Source of the DNA: Podocnemis expansa
Lineage: Eukaryota > Chordata > Testudines > Podocnemididae
NCBI GenBank assembly: GCA_007922195.1
Contig: ML682005.1
Location: 24,111,632 to 24,175,631, forward strand
DNA: 64,000 nucleotides
Direction: 5' to 3'
Positions 45,389-57,154 of the stretch are shown in pieces. Within the stretch, counting starts at the first letter, position 1. Each line of letters opens with the position of its first letter. Both the position numbers and the translations under genes were made by a program. The notes under the pieces are model-generated. The model saw nothing but the letters and a program-made list of their open reading frames with translations. It did not search any database and was not told where the DNA came from.

Positions 45389-48300
45389 CTACCAGAGGCC
45401 TGGGAGTTTGAGGGTTCTGCGCAGTATCTTAGCTGTTCCTAGCACTGCACTCTTCTGGACAGAGAGCTCTGATGTTGTTCCTGGGATCTGTTGGAGCCAC
45501 TCTCCCAGCTTAGGAGTCACAGCCCCGAGTGCTCCTACCACCACCGGGACCACTTTGGCCTTCACTTTCCACATCCGCTCTAGTTCCTCTTTCAGGCCCT
45601 GGTACTTCTCCAGCTTCTCATACTCCTTCTTCCTGATGTTGCTGTCACTTGGCACTGCTACATCTATCACCACCACGGTCTTCTGGTCCTTGTCTATTAG
45701 CACGATGTCTGGTTGATTGGCCAGTACCTGCCTGTCTGTCTGGATCTGGAAGTCCCACAGGATCTTAGCCCTGTTATTCTCCACGATCTTCTGTGGGATC
45801 TCCCATCTGGTCTTGGGAGGGTCTAGCCCATACACTGTGCAGATGTTCCTGTACACAGTGCCAGCTACTTGGTTGTGCCGTTCAGTGTATGCTGTTCCTG
45901 CCTGCATCTTACATCCTGCCACTATGTGTTGGACTGTCTCTGAGGCCTCTCTGCACAGTCTGCACCTTGCGTCCTGTCTAGTGTGGTAGACCCCTGCTTC
46001 AATGGATCTGGTGCTCAGTGCCTGTTCTTGCGCTGCTATGATCAGTGCCTCAGTGCTGTCTTTCAGTCCAGCCCTTTCCAGCCACTGGTAGGATTTCCCA
46101 ATGTCAGCCACCTCTGCTATCTGTCGATGGTACATTCCATGCAGGGTCTTGTCTTGCCATGGCACTTCTTCTGCTTGATCTTCCTCCCATGTCTGCTGCT
46201 GCTGCCTCAGGCATTCTCTCAGCAGCTCATCTTTGGGTGCCATCTTACTGATGTACTCCTGGATGCTCTGGGTTTCATCCAGGACAGTGGCTTTGACACT
46301 GACCAAACCCCACCCACCTTCTTTCCGGCTGGTGTACAGTCTCTGGGTGTTGGACTTGGGGTGGAAACCTCCGTACATTGTGAGGAGCTTCCGGGTCTTC
46401 ACATCGGCAGCCTCCATGTCCTCCTTTGGCCAGCTCACTATACCGGCAGGGTATCTGATGACTGGCAGGGCATACCTGTTGATGGCGTGGATCTTGTTCT
46501 TCCCATTGAGCTGGCTCTTCAGGACCTGTCTTATCCTTTGGTGGTACTTGGAAGTTGCTGTCTTCCTTGCCTCTTCATCGTGAGTCCCATGTGACTGTGG
46601 GATGCCAAGGTACTTGTAGCTGGTCTGTATGTCTGCTATGTGGCCTGCTGGTAGTTCCACCCCATCAGTCTTGACTACCTTTCCTCTCTTTACTACCATC
46701 CGGCCACACTTCTCCAGTCCGAATGACATCCCAATATCCTCACTGTAGATCCGTGTCAGGTGGATTAGCGAGTCGATGTCTCGTTCATTCTTAGCATACA
46801 GCTTGATGTCATCCATGTAGAGGAGGTGGCTGATGGTAGTTCCACTCTTGAACTTGTATCCATATTCAGTCCTTGTGATTATCTGGCTGAGGGGGTTCAA
46901 GCCAATGCAGAACAGCAGCGGGGACAGCGCATCACCTTGGTATATGCCGCACTTGATGGCCACTTGTGCAAGCTGTCTTGAGTTGACTTCCAGCGTTGTC
47001 TTCCACAGTCCCATTGAGTTCTTGAGGAAGGTCCTTAGTGTCCTGTTGACTTTGTATAGCGCCAGACATTCACAGATCCATGTGTGCGGCATTGAGTCGT
47101 AGGCTTTCCTGTAGTCAATCCAGGCTGTGCTCAGATTGGTCTGTCTAGACCTTGAGTCTTGGGTGACTGCTCTATCTATGAGCAGCTGGTGTTTTGAGCC
47201 TCTGGTGTTGTTCCCAATGCCCTTCTGAGCTGTGCTCATGTACTGGCCCACGTGGTCCTGTAGCTTGGCGGCTATGATGCCTGATAGGACTTTCCATGTT
47301 GTGGGGAGGCAGGTTATTGGCCGGTAGTTGGATGGTGCTGTTCCCTTGTGGGGGTCTTTCATGATCAGCACTGTCCTTCCTTGTGTTAGCCAGTCTGGGT
47401 GGGAGCCTGCTGCTAGCAGCTGGTTCATCTGTGCTGCTAGGCGTTCATGCACTGCTGTTAGTTTCTTTAGCCAGTAGGTGTGGATCATGTCCGGGCCAGG
47501 TGCTGTCCAGCTCTTCATGTTCTTGACCCGCTGTTGGATGTCGGCTATTGTGATGGTGACTGGTTCCTGTTCTGGGAGATTGCTGTGGTCTGTTCTCAGG
47601 TCCTGCAGCCACTTTGCACTGGTGTTATGAGTCTTCTCTTTCTCCCATATGTTCTTCCAGTACTGTTCAGTTTCTGCTGTTGGTGGCTCTGCTGTTATTG
47701 TGTTGTTGCACTGCAGTTGGGAGTACACCTTGGATGGTTCTTTGGAGAACAGGGCATTTATCTTTTTGGCCTCTGCTTCTCTAGTGTATCTCCTTAGCCT
47801 GGTGGCCAGTGCTGTGAGCCTTTGCTTAGCAGTCTCTAGGGCTTCAGATGGAGTCAGGCCCTTGTATTTTCTCAGTAGCTGAGTCTTATCCTTAATCTCT
47901 ACACCCTTCTGTAGTTCCACCAGCCGGCTAACTTCTCTCCGGGTTGCCTTGATCTTATCCTCCAACCTCATTTTCCAGGGAGGGTATGTATTGCTGTTCT
48001 TCTTGATCATGTAGCCAAGCATCTCCAGGATTACAGAGGCTGTCGCATATACCAGTTCATTGGTTTCAGTGATGGTGGTAGTAGGAATTGTCATTAGGGC
48101 TCTATTGGCATCTTCTAGCATACTATCTGATGGTACTTCTCCCACGAGCCTTGGTAATCAGTCTCGAGGGTTGACTGTAGCTAGTTTATCCATGATCTTA
48201 TGCCTCATATCAGCTGCTGTGTTCTGTAATGGAGGGGGTGGCAGTGAAGTTCCAGCTTCAGGTGGTGGCTGCACATCTAGTTGTTCTTCTGGGGCTTCTT

Positions 48301-48646
48301 CTTGAGTGTGGGAGGTAACGTGCAGTTGGTCTATCTCCAGTTGTGAGAGCAGCTGCCTCTTTACTATGTTGAAGCGTTGGGTAACTAGCTGTTTCTCAGT
48401 TAGTGTGGATGTAGGTCTTCTGTCCATCCATAGTTCCCTCATACGTTTCATATATCCCCTCTCATTAGGTCTGCTGTTGTAGTAGCATTCCATCAATTCC
48501 AGGTTCTCTTGTCTCATCCATGCATGGTTTGTTCCAGTAGCCCACTTATCGTCAGATTGTCCTGGTTCCCCAACATCTGGCACGGACCTTGTTAATCCGG
48601 GCGACATCCGAGCCGGCATGACTCTCCTAGTTCGTGTCACTCTCAT
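45389..48646 (-). pseudogene. RT-endonuclease polyprotein, one nonsense codon
   Basis: One frame of 1,085 sense and nonsense codons from ATG at 48644-48646 to the stop at 45389. The only break is TGA at 48158-48160; the five codons to the next possible start (GTG 48143-48145) are open in the same frame, so the two open parts were one ORF. The amino part (to 48161) contains LMECYYNSRPNERGYMKRM, a conserved block of these elements, then a proline-rich stretch. In the 918-residue main part: RT blocks NYRP (273-276), IDYRKAYD (343-350), YQGDALSPLL (402-411), catalytic YMDD (443-446); zinc motif C728-C731-H740-C745; nuclease PD at 812-813 and D828. RT copies the element's RNA at a nick made by the nuclease. 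All key motifs are intact; TGA is what a CpG transition of CGA would give. Confidence 0.9.
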
Positions 48647-48719
48647 ATTTGAGGTAGGCAAGTGAGGCGTTAGGGGGTCTTTTGCCCAAGGACCCCTACT
48701 GGGAAGGTAGATAGGAACC

Positions 48720-48805
48720 CACCGGGATTTGAACCCCGGTCTCCCGTATCAAAGGGCGTCGGTATTAACCACTACGGCGCTCTTAACCACTACGCTATCC
48801 AGTCA
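48720..48805 (-). other. tRNA-like module at the LINE's 5' side
   Basis: Minus-strand reading has an A box TAGCGTAGTGG (48787-48797) and a B box GGTTCAAATCC (48725-48735). TAACCACTACG occurs twice on the plus strand 19 bases apart (48766-48776 and 48785-48795), so the D-arm region seems duplicated. T stem CCGGG/CCCGG is good; the acceptor and anticodon stems do not pair convincingly. It is therefore not a functional tRNA gene, but a possible RNA polymerase III promoter or a tRNA-derived part of the LINE or its target. Confidence 0.7.
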
Positions 48806-49230
48806 CCTATTTTTTTAGATCTCTTCCTCTTGTCAGGAAGTAGTCAGTCTGGGACTTATTGGCACTACCACATGTTTGTAATGAAGTGCTCCTTCCTCTT
48901 TATGAAGCATGTATTAGCAACAATCAGGCCGTGGGCTCAGGCTAACAATCCTCACCAGATTAAATTCCTAGTTCCAAAGCTTCATCACCCCTGACAGTCT
49001 TACTAGCACTCACTGTGTTCTCCCACATCGCCTTTGAGATCCACTCCAAAATTAAATTCTCAGCTTAAGAACTTCACTTGTTGCTTGGTTGAGCTCTATC
49101 TGGAATTCCACCTTCTCTTCAATTGTATTATGTGCATGTATCCACATAAAACAAAAAACGTATTCATTTTTCAGTGCTATTCTAACTTTCATCTGCCAAT
49201 CACTCTTCCCATCTACCAATCATTCTTCCT
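48806..49230. other. No gene recognised
   Basis: Upstream flank of the R4-like LINE; begins with a plus-strand T run (about 48809-48816). Nothing coding seen. Confidence 0.45.
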
Positions 49231-49452
49231 TTAGAAGCCCACTTCTTTATCTTGTATTGTTTTTAATACAATGATTCCTACTGCATTTCTCCTTGCCACT
49301 GAGCCATGACACATCATCTTGTAACTCTCTCCAGTGTTTATGCACTTCAATGCCTTCCATTTTGTTTCTTGTATACAAGTAACATGAAGTCGTCTTCTCT
49401 TCACAATCTCAGCTACCTCTCTTGATTGGGAAATCATTGTTCCCATGTTCAA
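49231..49452 (-). pseudogene. RTE-type LINE endonuclease fragment
   Basis: 73-codon frame reading MNMGTMISQSREVAEIVKRR, then VTCIQETKWK and a YKMMCHGSVARRNAVGIIV stretch. This is the start of the AP endonuclease domain (the QETKWK block contains the catalytic glutamate) as in RTE-type LINEs. The rest of the element is absent. Confidence 0.75.
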
Positions 49453-49459
49453 GGGACAC

Positions 49460-50671
49460 CAAACTTAGTTTGTAGGGTAGCTTCTCTAGCTGCTTTTACC
49501 CAAAATGAGGTAGCATTGCCCATTTTTCCACAGCCATCAGGCAAAGTGGCCACATGCCACTTCTGGGTGTGGGAGTGGGGGGTCATTCTAGCATAGCACA
49601 AGTTCTTGTATGGCCCCATCATTAAAGTATATGAGCAAGACAGAGCAGAGAGGCTTCAGAATTAACACCCTATTAAGATGAAATGAAGCAATTCACACCT
49701 CTCTTAGGAACTAATCTTGCTTTTTTGTCTGTGACCATAGAGGATCACCATGAAGAGTGACTGGTGTGGTTACATGGTTTTGTGTGTACAGGGGTGGAGA
49801 GTGGGGTTTTTAGCTCACAGAGGGTTCACACTCCATGTACTATGGAGCCAGCCTCCACTGGGACTCCTTACATGCCACTGTGGAAAGAGGGTTTGAGGAG
49901 CAACTAAAAGAATGGCTGGGAAGATCACCTGCCACTGTGCAGCTCCATCAGCCATGGAGTTGGGGGGGTTGGGTGGGGATGCAAAAGTGTCATAGACTTA
50001 ACCAAAGAAATGCTCTGGGCTACTTGTTAATATTAGCCACAGTTCTGATGGGGGATGTAGAACCAAAGTGCTTCCTATGGACAGCTATTCTGAAAGGAAT
50101 ATGCCATCTCTGTGTTGTGTTGTGCTGTTCTGTAGGATGGTCAAGAAAGGCCTTGGCTTTGCCTCTTCCGCACCCTGCTTAGGGAAACCTGTGACCTATA
50201 TTGTGCTGTGAGAGAGAGAGAATACGGGTGGAGGGAACAAAAAATATGGAGACTCCTTATGCCCTGCCACATATGTCCTTGGGCCAGAGAATGGGGAACT
50301 ATGCATTCAATGAGCCACAGACTTTCAGAATAACAATGTGTAACCTACCTTTTCTGTTGGGTGGCCTAATAATACATCTGTCTGTTTTTTGTCAGAAGCT
50401 GCTACTACTGCAGCCTTGAGGGGTGCCTCCTCCACTCCCACAAAAAGTCTGACCCTGATGAATAGGAGAAGGAGGAGGACTAGGGAAGACATATTTGGTA
50501 AGATACTGAGAACCAGTGCTGCATCAGACTGTGTGCAGAGTCTTGGGAGGATGTCATGACAGCATGGAGAATGAAAAGAGCAGACAAGAGACGGGTACAA
50601 GAATTCCATTAGAAAAAGAAGAGGGAGATGCACCAGGACATAATGGGTCTTCTCAGGCAGAAAACCCAAAT
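49460..50671. other. No gene recognised
   Basis: Mixed-composition DNA. The 188-codon minus-strand frame 50325-50891 runs from unique DNA into a hAT-like repeat and has no recognisable domain. Confidence 0.45.
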
Positions 50672-50679
50672 GCTGTAAA

Positions 50680-51248
50680 CAGTGGTTAAAGTATAATTTG
50701 ATGGGCCCCGGAACCCTACTAGTCTCTGGACCCCCTTCCTGTATTGTCCAAGCCCCCTTCATGCATGTGCAGGCCTCAGCCCAGGTAGGTATTTGCAACC
50801 ACTTCTCAATACCATGTGAATCAGTTATCACTCCATAAAAATACTGGCCCTGATCCTGGCCTCGCACACTGCCCCCTCCACCCCTCTGCACCTCCCTGGC
50901 CTCAATTCCACCCTCGATTCTGCTTCTGATGTCCCCCTGCCCTCTATCCTGGCCTCACACAATGCCCCTTTACCCCTATCCTGGCCTCATGCACTGCCCC
51001 CTCTACCCACCTACCCCCATCCCGGCCTCACATGCTGCCCCCTCTGCCACCTACCCTCCTCCTGGCCTCACATACTGCCCTTTCTGCTCCCCTTGATGAT
51101 ACTTGCTCCTGGCACGAATGCAGAGGACTGGACTCAGTGACCTCTCATGGTCCCTTCAAGTTCTATGATTCTATGATCAGCTTGTCTTAGCCTTCAAATA
51201 TAATTTGCTTGCAGTGTTCTGGGGCATTTTGGCTTATTTTAACCCCTG
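50680..51248. mobile_element. hAT-like element, CAGNGGTTAAA ends, 569 bp
   Basis: CAGTGGTTAAAGTATAA and TTATTTTAACCCCTG are inverted ends flanked by a perfect 8-bp GCTGTAAA (50672-50679, 51249-51256). Interior 50880-51100 is a degenerate tandem array around CTGGCCTCACACACTGCCCC. A CR1-like SINE tail lies at 51114-51176. Relatives at 37239-38386 and 24935-25190. Confidence 0.85.
51114..51176 (+). repeat. CR1/SINE 3' tail fragment
   Basis: GGACTGGACTCAGTGACCTC, CATGGTCCCTTCAAGTTCTA and TGATTCTATGA, within the hAT-like element. Confidence 0.6.
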
Positions 51249-51256
51249 GCTGTAAA

Positions 51257-52094
51257 CCCTGATTGAGTGGCAGGTACAAAAATCCTAGGCTTCCCTGTCA
51301 AATTGTCCTGCATTAATTCAAGAGCATCAGTAACAACCTGAGCCCGGACTTTTAGGAAACTGGCAACAGAACCCAAATTGGTGACGAGTTCTGTACTTAA
51401 ATTTCACTGTTTATTAAGCATAAACTTGTCAAGTTCTATAATGGCCTAAACATGGAGACACAGACAATCCCCATGGCTACTCCAATCTGTCTTGTTATCT
51501 ATGTGAGCTTACCTTTATGGTAGATGGTCCCTTATGTAAAAAAATCACAGTAATATTAAATTACTAATGCCTATGACAATATCTCTTTAAAATTCTCACA
51601 CTCCAGGTAGACCTTGGCAAAAATGAGATGGGGTATACCAGGCCCTTTGAGGCCTTCTGCTTGTTCTACCCAAAAAATGTTAACTTAGATTCAGGCCAAT
51701 ACCCAACCAGACTATAGTCTAGTTCCCTTAGGCTACTTCCTATATCTCCTTTGTTTAGTACCTCTATTCTATAGTTGTCCTTTTACACTGGAGTAGGTGG
51801 CCTAGCAAGTCCTCCCCATTTGGCTGAGGTCTCCTCTGTGTTCCATTAGCAAGAGGGATATGTTAGTGACCACAGCCCAACTAAGCTGCACAGCCCATCT
51901 TTTATACCTCTGGTTTCTGTCCCAGCCCTCTGGTTCCATCAGAACAGGAGGAGTCCTCCTGCCTCTATTCACCAAGGAGTGGGTTGTGGTTACCTCCACT
52001 CAGTCTCTGAGGGAGGCCATGCCTCTTTGCTTCACTGTCTTTTTAACCATTATGGATCCCTGAGAGACCATTCCGTCTTATCCCATGACCCCTC
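51257..52094. other. No gene recognised
   Basis: Unique DNA; no domain-bearing frame. Confidence 0.45.
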
Positions 52095-52615
52095 ACTTTT
52101 CATAAGAGCCTTTGATGGATCTTGTCAAAGTCTTTCTGAAAGTGTAAGTATGCTATGTCCCCTGTATCACCCTTATCCGCATGTCTGTTAATCCCCACAA
52201 AGAATTCTATAGACAGGAACGGTGCTACTGTTTCTGGCGCCCCTTGCAAGAGCAGCAGACACTGGTGCAGATGAATAACTTCAGAGCGCGCCAAAATGGC
52301 ACGCTCCCCATTTTGGTGCCTCTCAAGCGTCGGCAGCCCCCTGCAATGCTTACCAGGCTTACCACGTTGTGCCGGCCCTGCTAATAGATTGGTAAGACAT
52401 GACTTTCCTTTATAAGAGCTTTGTTGACTCTTTCCCAATAAATCATGTTCGCCTATGTGTGTGATAATTCTGTGCTTTACTACAGTTTCAATCAATTTGG
52501 TTTTTACTGAAGTTAGGTCTGTAACTACCAGGATCACGGGTGAGGAAGGGCTAAGAACTGCAAAATGCATCCGTCGAGGAGGTTTGGGGGAGATGCAGCT
52601 CAAAGGGGAAATCAA
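52095..52615 (-). pseudogene. LINE reverse transcriptase fragment (CR1/L2 type)
   Basis: Minus-strand frame reads VVKHRIITHIGEHDLLGKSQ and KGKSCLTNLL; after an insertion it resumes FVGINRHADKGDTGDIAYLH with FQKDFDKIHQRLL. These are the RT segments around QHGF..GRSCLTNLL and YLDFQKAFDKVPH of CR1/L2-type LINEs, altered at several positions. The open frame across the insertion is fortuitous. Confidence 0.7.
52214..52380. mobile_element. hAT MITE in LINE RT, 167 bp
   Basis: Left CAGGAACGGTGCTAC, right complement CAGGGCCGGCACAACG. Flanks TCTATAGA (52206-52213) and CTAATAGA (52381-52388) agree at 5 of 8, so the duplication is eroded. CG-rich interior. The LINE RT text resumes on both sides. Confidence 0.6.
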
Positions 52616-53780
52616 TGGAGTGAACCCAAGAACTGTAACTCTAAAGTAACAGGTAAAGGTGATGGGACTATATAGGAAGCAACCTTAAGGGAAGCACTAC
52701 ACAGCTGCTGTTTACAGGGTCTCTGGGTTGAAACCCAGAGTAGTGTGTGTGGGGGGGGGGTTGGGTACCCTCTTCAGCCAGCGAGAAAGTGTTATAAGTC
52801 CCACCAAGTGGACACAATGCTTTACTAAAAGCCCAAGAAAGGGGTTGGTATTTAAACAGGTTCAGAGAAAAGGCTGCCAAGCCTGGTGATGGCCAACCAT
52901 TTATTGAACTTTGTTACTCCAGAAGGAGTTCATCCATTCATCTATTAACTGTATGACTTAGCTAGAAGGCTGAACCATTGAAGATCCCCCAATGAGGCTG
53001 ACAGCTTAGAGGGGCCCCAGGAGAAAAAGAGATTGCAGCATCACACGCAACTGACCTGAGGAAATTATGTGAGGTGAGTGGCCCCCATCACACAAAGATA
53101 TAGTGACAGGGAATTTGGTGAAAGCTAACATATTCAAGTTTTTTTTTCTTTTAAACCAGGAAGTCTGTCCTCCTTCCTTACCAAACTTTCCTTGGTCAAA
53201 GTAACTTGGGGAATAATGTCCTCCAATCTATGCTATTTACCACAGAATTTTAATAAATCCTTCACTATCTTCCTGGGACTCAGATATGATAGTCTAGGAG
53301 GGTTTTCTCCTGCTGTATCATTGACTGCAGAGCAATGGTAATGGAATGTGGGCAAGGGGTGGGGGGGTTACTTTAAGCTGTAGGCGGTTTGGTTTTATAG
53401 GGCTGGGAGCAGTGATGGCAGATTACTTGTTTTCCCTTTTGGTGGGGGGTTTTAAACCCTGGGCTCTGTGGGCTTTTTGGTTTTGTTTTGCTAAAACAGG
53501 GCTAGGGTTAGGTTTATTTCCAATTCCTGTTTCCTCTTAATTTGCGTGACAGATTTCCTTTACCCTGAGATTTGTGCCCTTCTCACTCAGGACACTTGAT
53601 TCGATATATTCATCGTTAATTCCTGAAGTCTCAGATTAAATCTGCAACAGGCACCACAGAACTCACAGGTTCAGGTACAAGCAAGATTCATAACAACACC
53701 TAAAGTTCAAACCCCAGAGAACAGTTCAGCAAAGACCACTACTACTATGTCTGACCAGTACAGTGCTCTTTCAAAGCCTC
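52616..53780. other. No gene recognised
   Basis: Contains G-runs at about 52751-52760 and 53361-53367. Nothing coding identified. Confidence 0.45.
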
Positions 53781-53784
53781 CTGC

Positions 53785-54900
53785 AATTGGATAGCTCTAT
53801 TCTGAGCTCCGCACCTTGGCAGCAACTTTTCCCTTTGCCTCACAGGTATTATGCAGGACGCAACAGGCAGCTATAACCTTGGATGTTTTTCACACTGAGA
53901 CCCAGTCTACTCAATAAATACTGCCCATGTCCCTTCAGTCTACCAAAATCATATTTCACTCTCATTCTGCATTTGTTGAGCCAGTAGCTGAATCTTTCCT
54001 TGGTATTGTTGAGGTAGCCAGTATATGGCTTTGTGAGCCAGAAGAGCAAAGGTTAAGCTGCATCCCCCAGAATAATTACTGGCATTTCAATACTGTCGGT
54101 GGTAATTTTCTGGTCAGGAAAGAATTCCCCTGTTTTCAGCTTTTTGAATAGTCTTGTGTTGTTAAAAATGTGAGGTTTTTGTTGATGTGCTCTGTGGTAA
54201 GGTAGGCTGGTGCCATACTGTCTGTTGCCCTACTGTAGTTTGGGAACCCCACTGCTGCAAATCCAACTGCTATGTCCTACTCACTGCCAAGAGTCACAGG
54301 GCTGAGTGGCAGAAGAAGATTAATGGCCCTACACACTTCAGTGACAGTGACCCCACTGTGGACCATGTAACTGAGGGGTCATCAACCAGAAAGATAAGAA
54401 GAGCCACTATAAAAACTTATTTCAATAACCAAGTGTTTTAAGAGTTGTAATAGGTGTAGCCTCCTAGTGGGCAGTTGGGTGAGCTGGGCCTGGGCAGCTG
54501 ATACAGGATCCCCTGGTGGGGGTGAGGGGAGCGCCGAGAACCAGGAGCAGTCCTCCAGTAGGATCTCCTGCTGGCAGGAAGTGGGAGGTTGGAGCTGCAA
54601 AGGAGCAACCAAAGAGCCATACGTAGCACTGGAATCATAGGTTACAGACCCTTTGTGTAACTTTAAAATCATTTACCACTGACTGGCAGGAACTGCAGGT
54701 TTCCATAGTGAAATTGCCATTTGCTTCCCCAGTGTGAATGCAACTCTTTTTGGTGTCCCTGTGCTGGAGGGCTGGGGCAAACTCAGCATACAGCAACAAC
54801 CACTGGTTGTGTCATCCCCAACCTGCACTACAATGAAGTCTGCTTTTTTCACAGGCCCAGAAGTGACACTCCACTGTCTGCCACTGTTCCATGAATGCTA
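53785..54900 (-). pseudogene. PIF/Harbinger DDE transposase remnant
   Basis: Minus-strand patches in order: LGKQMAISLW..AVPAS (about 54690-54740, the RVAIALWKLA block), WSTVG (54355-54370), AVGFPNYS (about 54235-54265), then LFKKLKTGEFFPDQ, ILGDAA, LTKPYTGYLNNTKERFSYWL and CRMRVKYDFGRLKG (53915-54040). The last blocks match the C-terminal DDE region, with the GRLKG box and preceding residues of Harbinger transposases (HARBI1-like). Stops, shifts and a hAT MITE at 54373-54654 inactivate it. The amino end upstream of about 54900 is not recognisable. Such a transposase would have mobilised elements with 3-bp duplications. Confidence 0.8.
54373..54654. mobile_element. hAT MITE inside the Harbinger transposase
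   Basis: Left GAGGGGTCATCAACC and right complement AAAGGGTCTGTAACC; flanks ATGTAACT (54365-54372) and GTGTAACT (54655-54662) agree at 7 of 8. Subterminal words AAGAAGAGCCACTATAAAA and AATAACCAAGTGTTTTAAGA match, inverted, the right end of the 3.3-kb element at 7195-10527. The host frame joins from NDFKV to WSTVG across it. Confidence 0.8.
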
Positions 54901-57154
54901 CCAATAACCTTGAGTTGTTTTTTGTAGCAACCTGTTCCTGAAGTAATCATCATGTTCCCCATTGCTGCAGTTCTTTCTGTGGGTCTGCAATCACAGGCAA
55001 ATCATGCGTCCTGTAGTTGCTAAGTTGATAAGAATAGTGCAAAACTGTGCAAGGCTCTATGCTCCTGTGAGAGATGGCAGACACTGAAATGTTCTGTGCA
55101 AGATTTTTTTAAAAAGTGCAAAAAATAGGGGATATAAATGATATAGGATGGGGAAAGCTGCATGCTGGAAACTTGACCTCTTGCTTCCACAGAGCTCTTG
55201 GCAAATCATTTCTATTTTACAACACAATGAGAAATTTCCTATCAGGCCTTGTGCTGGACAGCGGCATATGTCACACTGAGGTACTTACCCACAGTGCACC
55301 ACATTTTGCTTTGACACAAACTCTCGTGATGAGTATGTGCAACCATGTATGCACATGCCTGAGTGATTAGAAACTTCAGCAGGTGCACACCAATGTAACT
55401 TGTGTCATGTCAGCCACAGTTTGTAGTTTGCCTAAGTATCAGCACAGGTTTGGATTGTTCAGTCAGTACGCAAAGTGCCACTGGTTGCTTTATGCATTCT
55501 GTAAGAAGAACATTATGGCAGTGGTTTATTCATGGAAAATTCAACCACATCCTTAACTAGAGGAGCCTTGGTTCTGTAGGGAATTACAGGAATTGCCACC
55601 TTTGCTCCTCCATTTAAGCTAACTTACACGTGAGACAAATGGTTCTTCCCCATTTGAACTCCTATGCTTTACTTGGATTTGAAAAAGGTACATTCACCTT
55701 GGAAAGAAAACGCCTTTCCATTTTTGTCCACATCCATAATTTTATATTCAGTGCTTGGAAAAACCAAGAGTGTTATGCAAGATACATTATAGAGTTTGCA
55801 ATTCATTCTTTAGTTGCTTTTTAATTTATTATCTAATCTAACCTGTCATTATTAAATGATGTTTTGATAACTCTGACTGCTTATCAGGCATATGATGAAA
55901 ATTAACATAAAATAAAGCTCCCGGCACATGAGGTAGAGCGTGAAGAAGTTTTCTATTATCACAGGCAAGTTAATGGTCTATTTTGGCTAATTCACTTGCA
56001 AAGTCTCTTTTAATGCAGCACTAGTATTTCTATCTCTAGAGCAAGATTAAAATTCCCTGGAGGTCCAGCCTGTATGTGTACAGAACAAAAATTGGCTCAT
56101 TGTGTGGTCTACATGCTTAGACTTAATCTGAACATAAATCAAAACCTAAGTTTGTTTGTCTTTTTAAACCCAACCAGTGTTTTATTTTAGTAATTTTATT
56201 CAATTAATATTTTTCCTTTGTGAGAATGTAATATTACCTGCTCCTATAAAATATTTATTCCTCTGAAAATCTAAATAAAAAGCCTTAGCTGAATAAAACA
56301 AAAACCAACCAAACAAAAAAATCACACCGCACACGATATTTTCACCTATCTAATGTAGGTCATTGTTAATGCTAGGAAATTGCTGGAAAGTTTTGTTTCA
56401 CTGTGGAAAATGAGTGAACTAGGAGAAATGTTATAAAAAAACCCCCTGAATCAAAGAATGTTCATGGCAAGTAGATTTTGAATTTGTAAATGCAGGTATT
56501 AGTTTAAAAATCAAATTTTTAGAGTTCTGGTTGGTCACTCAGAGAACAATAAAATTATGCTGTGACATATGTATCTGAATCAGAACTGAGCAACACAGCT
56601 CAAATTTTCACTTCTCAATATTGAATTATCTCGGTTAAGTGCTCGCAGACTTCAGAACAATAACCATTTGCAAATTTGATTCAGCTAATGATTTTGAATA
56701 ATGAATACATCTGAAATAATTGTAAGCTGTTCACAAACACATTACATACAGAAAAATACATTTTTCTATCAGTTTTGCTATTCAAAACTTGTGGTTAAAA
56801 TATATGAGATGACTGGTTCCATACAATATGTGCTACTCTGCTATTCAATTTGTTCTACCTTGCATGGTTCAGTGAAGTGCCTTTCCCTGACCTACAGAAG
56901 AGCTGTGGCTTGAGAGTTTGTCTCTCTCTTACCAACAGATAAAAGGTATTACCTCACCCACCTTATTTCCTCCAATAACCTGGATCCAACAGAGCTACAA
57001 CTGCCCCACATACATTTAGAGCATGTTTACGTTATAAATTTACTTTGGCTCTGCTGTAGTGTGTCTGGTGAACACATTTCAAGCAGACAGGAAAGATTCT
57101 TTCATTGGCATAATAACTCCATTTCCATGAGAAACAGTAGTTGTATCATGCTAA
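54901..57154. other. No gene recognised
   Basis: AT-rich DNA; the first part may include unrecognised Harbinger remains. No domain seen in any frame. Confidence 0.45.

Larger units (their letters stand above)
45338..48805 (-). mobile_element. R4-like LINE with restriction-like endonuclease
   Basis: Minus-strand element of about 3.47 kb: tRNA-like module (48720-48805), short 5' leader, a single long frame (48646 to 45389, one nonsense codon) and a roughly 50-base 3' segment ending at a 13-base A run on the plus strand (45325-45337), i.e. T on the element's sense strand. RT plus CCHC and a PD-D nuclease after the RT is the layout of early-branching site-preferring LINEs (R2, R4/Dong, NeSL, Utopia). 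Single ORF and sequence texture favour R4/Dong; clade placement is inference. No target duplication seen. Confidence 0.8.

Noticed and set aside
45354..47882. Several plus-strand open frames of 60-203 codons
   Set aside because: All are shadows of the minus-strand R4-like LINE ORF.
48720..48805. Functional tRNA gene
   Set aside because: A and B boxes are good, but the D-arm region is duplicated and acceptor and anticodon stems do not pair well.
50325..50891. A 188-codon minus-strand frame
   Set aside because: Crosses the boundary of a hAT-like insertion, so it cannot be an ancestral gene; no recognisable domain.
52100..52615. An intact 171-codon protein gene
   Set aside because: It is a LINE RT fragment whose frame happens to stay open across a 167-bp hAT MITE.
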